Shown here piece by piece: positions 63,851 through 64,000 of a stretch of DNA of 64,000 nucleotides. Position numbers and translations under genes: made by a program. This DNA is from Gari tellinella. Lineage: Eukaryota > Mollusca > Bivalvia > Cardiida > Psammobiidae. Position 1 is the first letter of the stretch. Each line of letters starts with the position of its first letter. Where the stretch lies: positions 14,780,540 through 14,844,539 of the forward strand of contig OV277861.1 of the NCBI GenBank assembly GCA_922989275.2, in the 5' to 3' direction. The notes beneath the pieces were generated by a model. That model did not search any database. It had not been told where the DNA came from and saw nothing but the letters and a program-made list of their open reading frames with translations.

Positions 63851-64000
63851 CACCGAATTTACACACCTCACATCTATCTTTATTTCATTCAGATCTACTG
63901 TAAGAGTCTTGACGACAGAAATTAACGTATTCACTGCTCACAAATGTTTAAAAATCACATTTTGCTTGACATGAAGAATTTTCTAGATATTTTTTGGTGT

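Overview
The window is intron-rich, AT-rich animal nuclear DNA, most likely from a bivalve mollusc. The evidence is spliced exons with GT-AG borders, no operon structure, many short palindromic DNA-transposon derivatives, tRNA-derived SINE pieces, and frequent acatgta-type words. The mollusc assignment is inference; no species is claimed.

One gene is well supported: a plus-strand PR-domain zinc-finger gene with seven coding exons from 33372 to 51325. All six splice phases agree and the joined frame is 1890 nt (629 residues plus stop). It encodes a PR (SET-like) domain split across a 12.8-kb first intron, a Ser/Pro/Thr-rich linker, six C2H2 fingers and a disordered tail. The finger array, including an unusual WPF linker before finger 5, fits the PRDM14 family best. 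A promoter-like cluster (E-box, CRE-like site, CCAAT box, GC box) lies about 250-380 bp upstream of the start codon. A possible minus-strand coding exon (4984-5193) and a weaker plus-strand one (2432-2543) are the only other protein-coding hints.

The rest is dominated by miniature inverted-repeat elements. I separate TTAA-flanked families (A, B, D), TA-flanked families beginning TACAGT (C, E, H), and a family with 6-bp target duplications (G). They carry a small set of hairpin cores. The same CAAACAG...CTGTTTG core, or the same TTAAAGCA...TGCTTTAA core, occurs inside elements with unrelated termini, and the arms change in a compensatory way. This modular hairpin-core arrangement is the most unusual feature seen.

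Layout: 1-9 kb, TTAA/TA palindromes and a possible minus-strand exon; 10.7-15 kb, a 161-bp tandem block and a composite repeat with G/C runs; 16.6-19.1 kb, a SINE and a 2.2-kb transposon with about 535-bp terminal inverted repeats; 20-33 kb, a dense MITE field, with an element-poor island at 22.1-23.2 kb; 33-51 kb, the PRDM gene with MITEs in most introns and a minisatellite made from its own exon-4 splice donor; 51.9-54.5 kb, a 71-bp satellite directly downstream; 54.6-64 kb, more MITEs, an AT-trinucleotide tract and two near-complete 250-bp TA elements.
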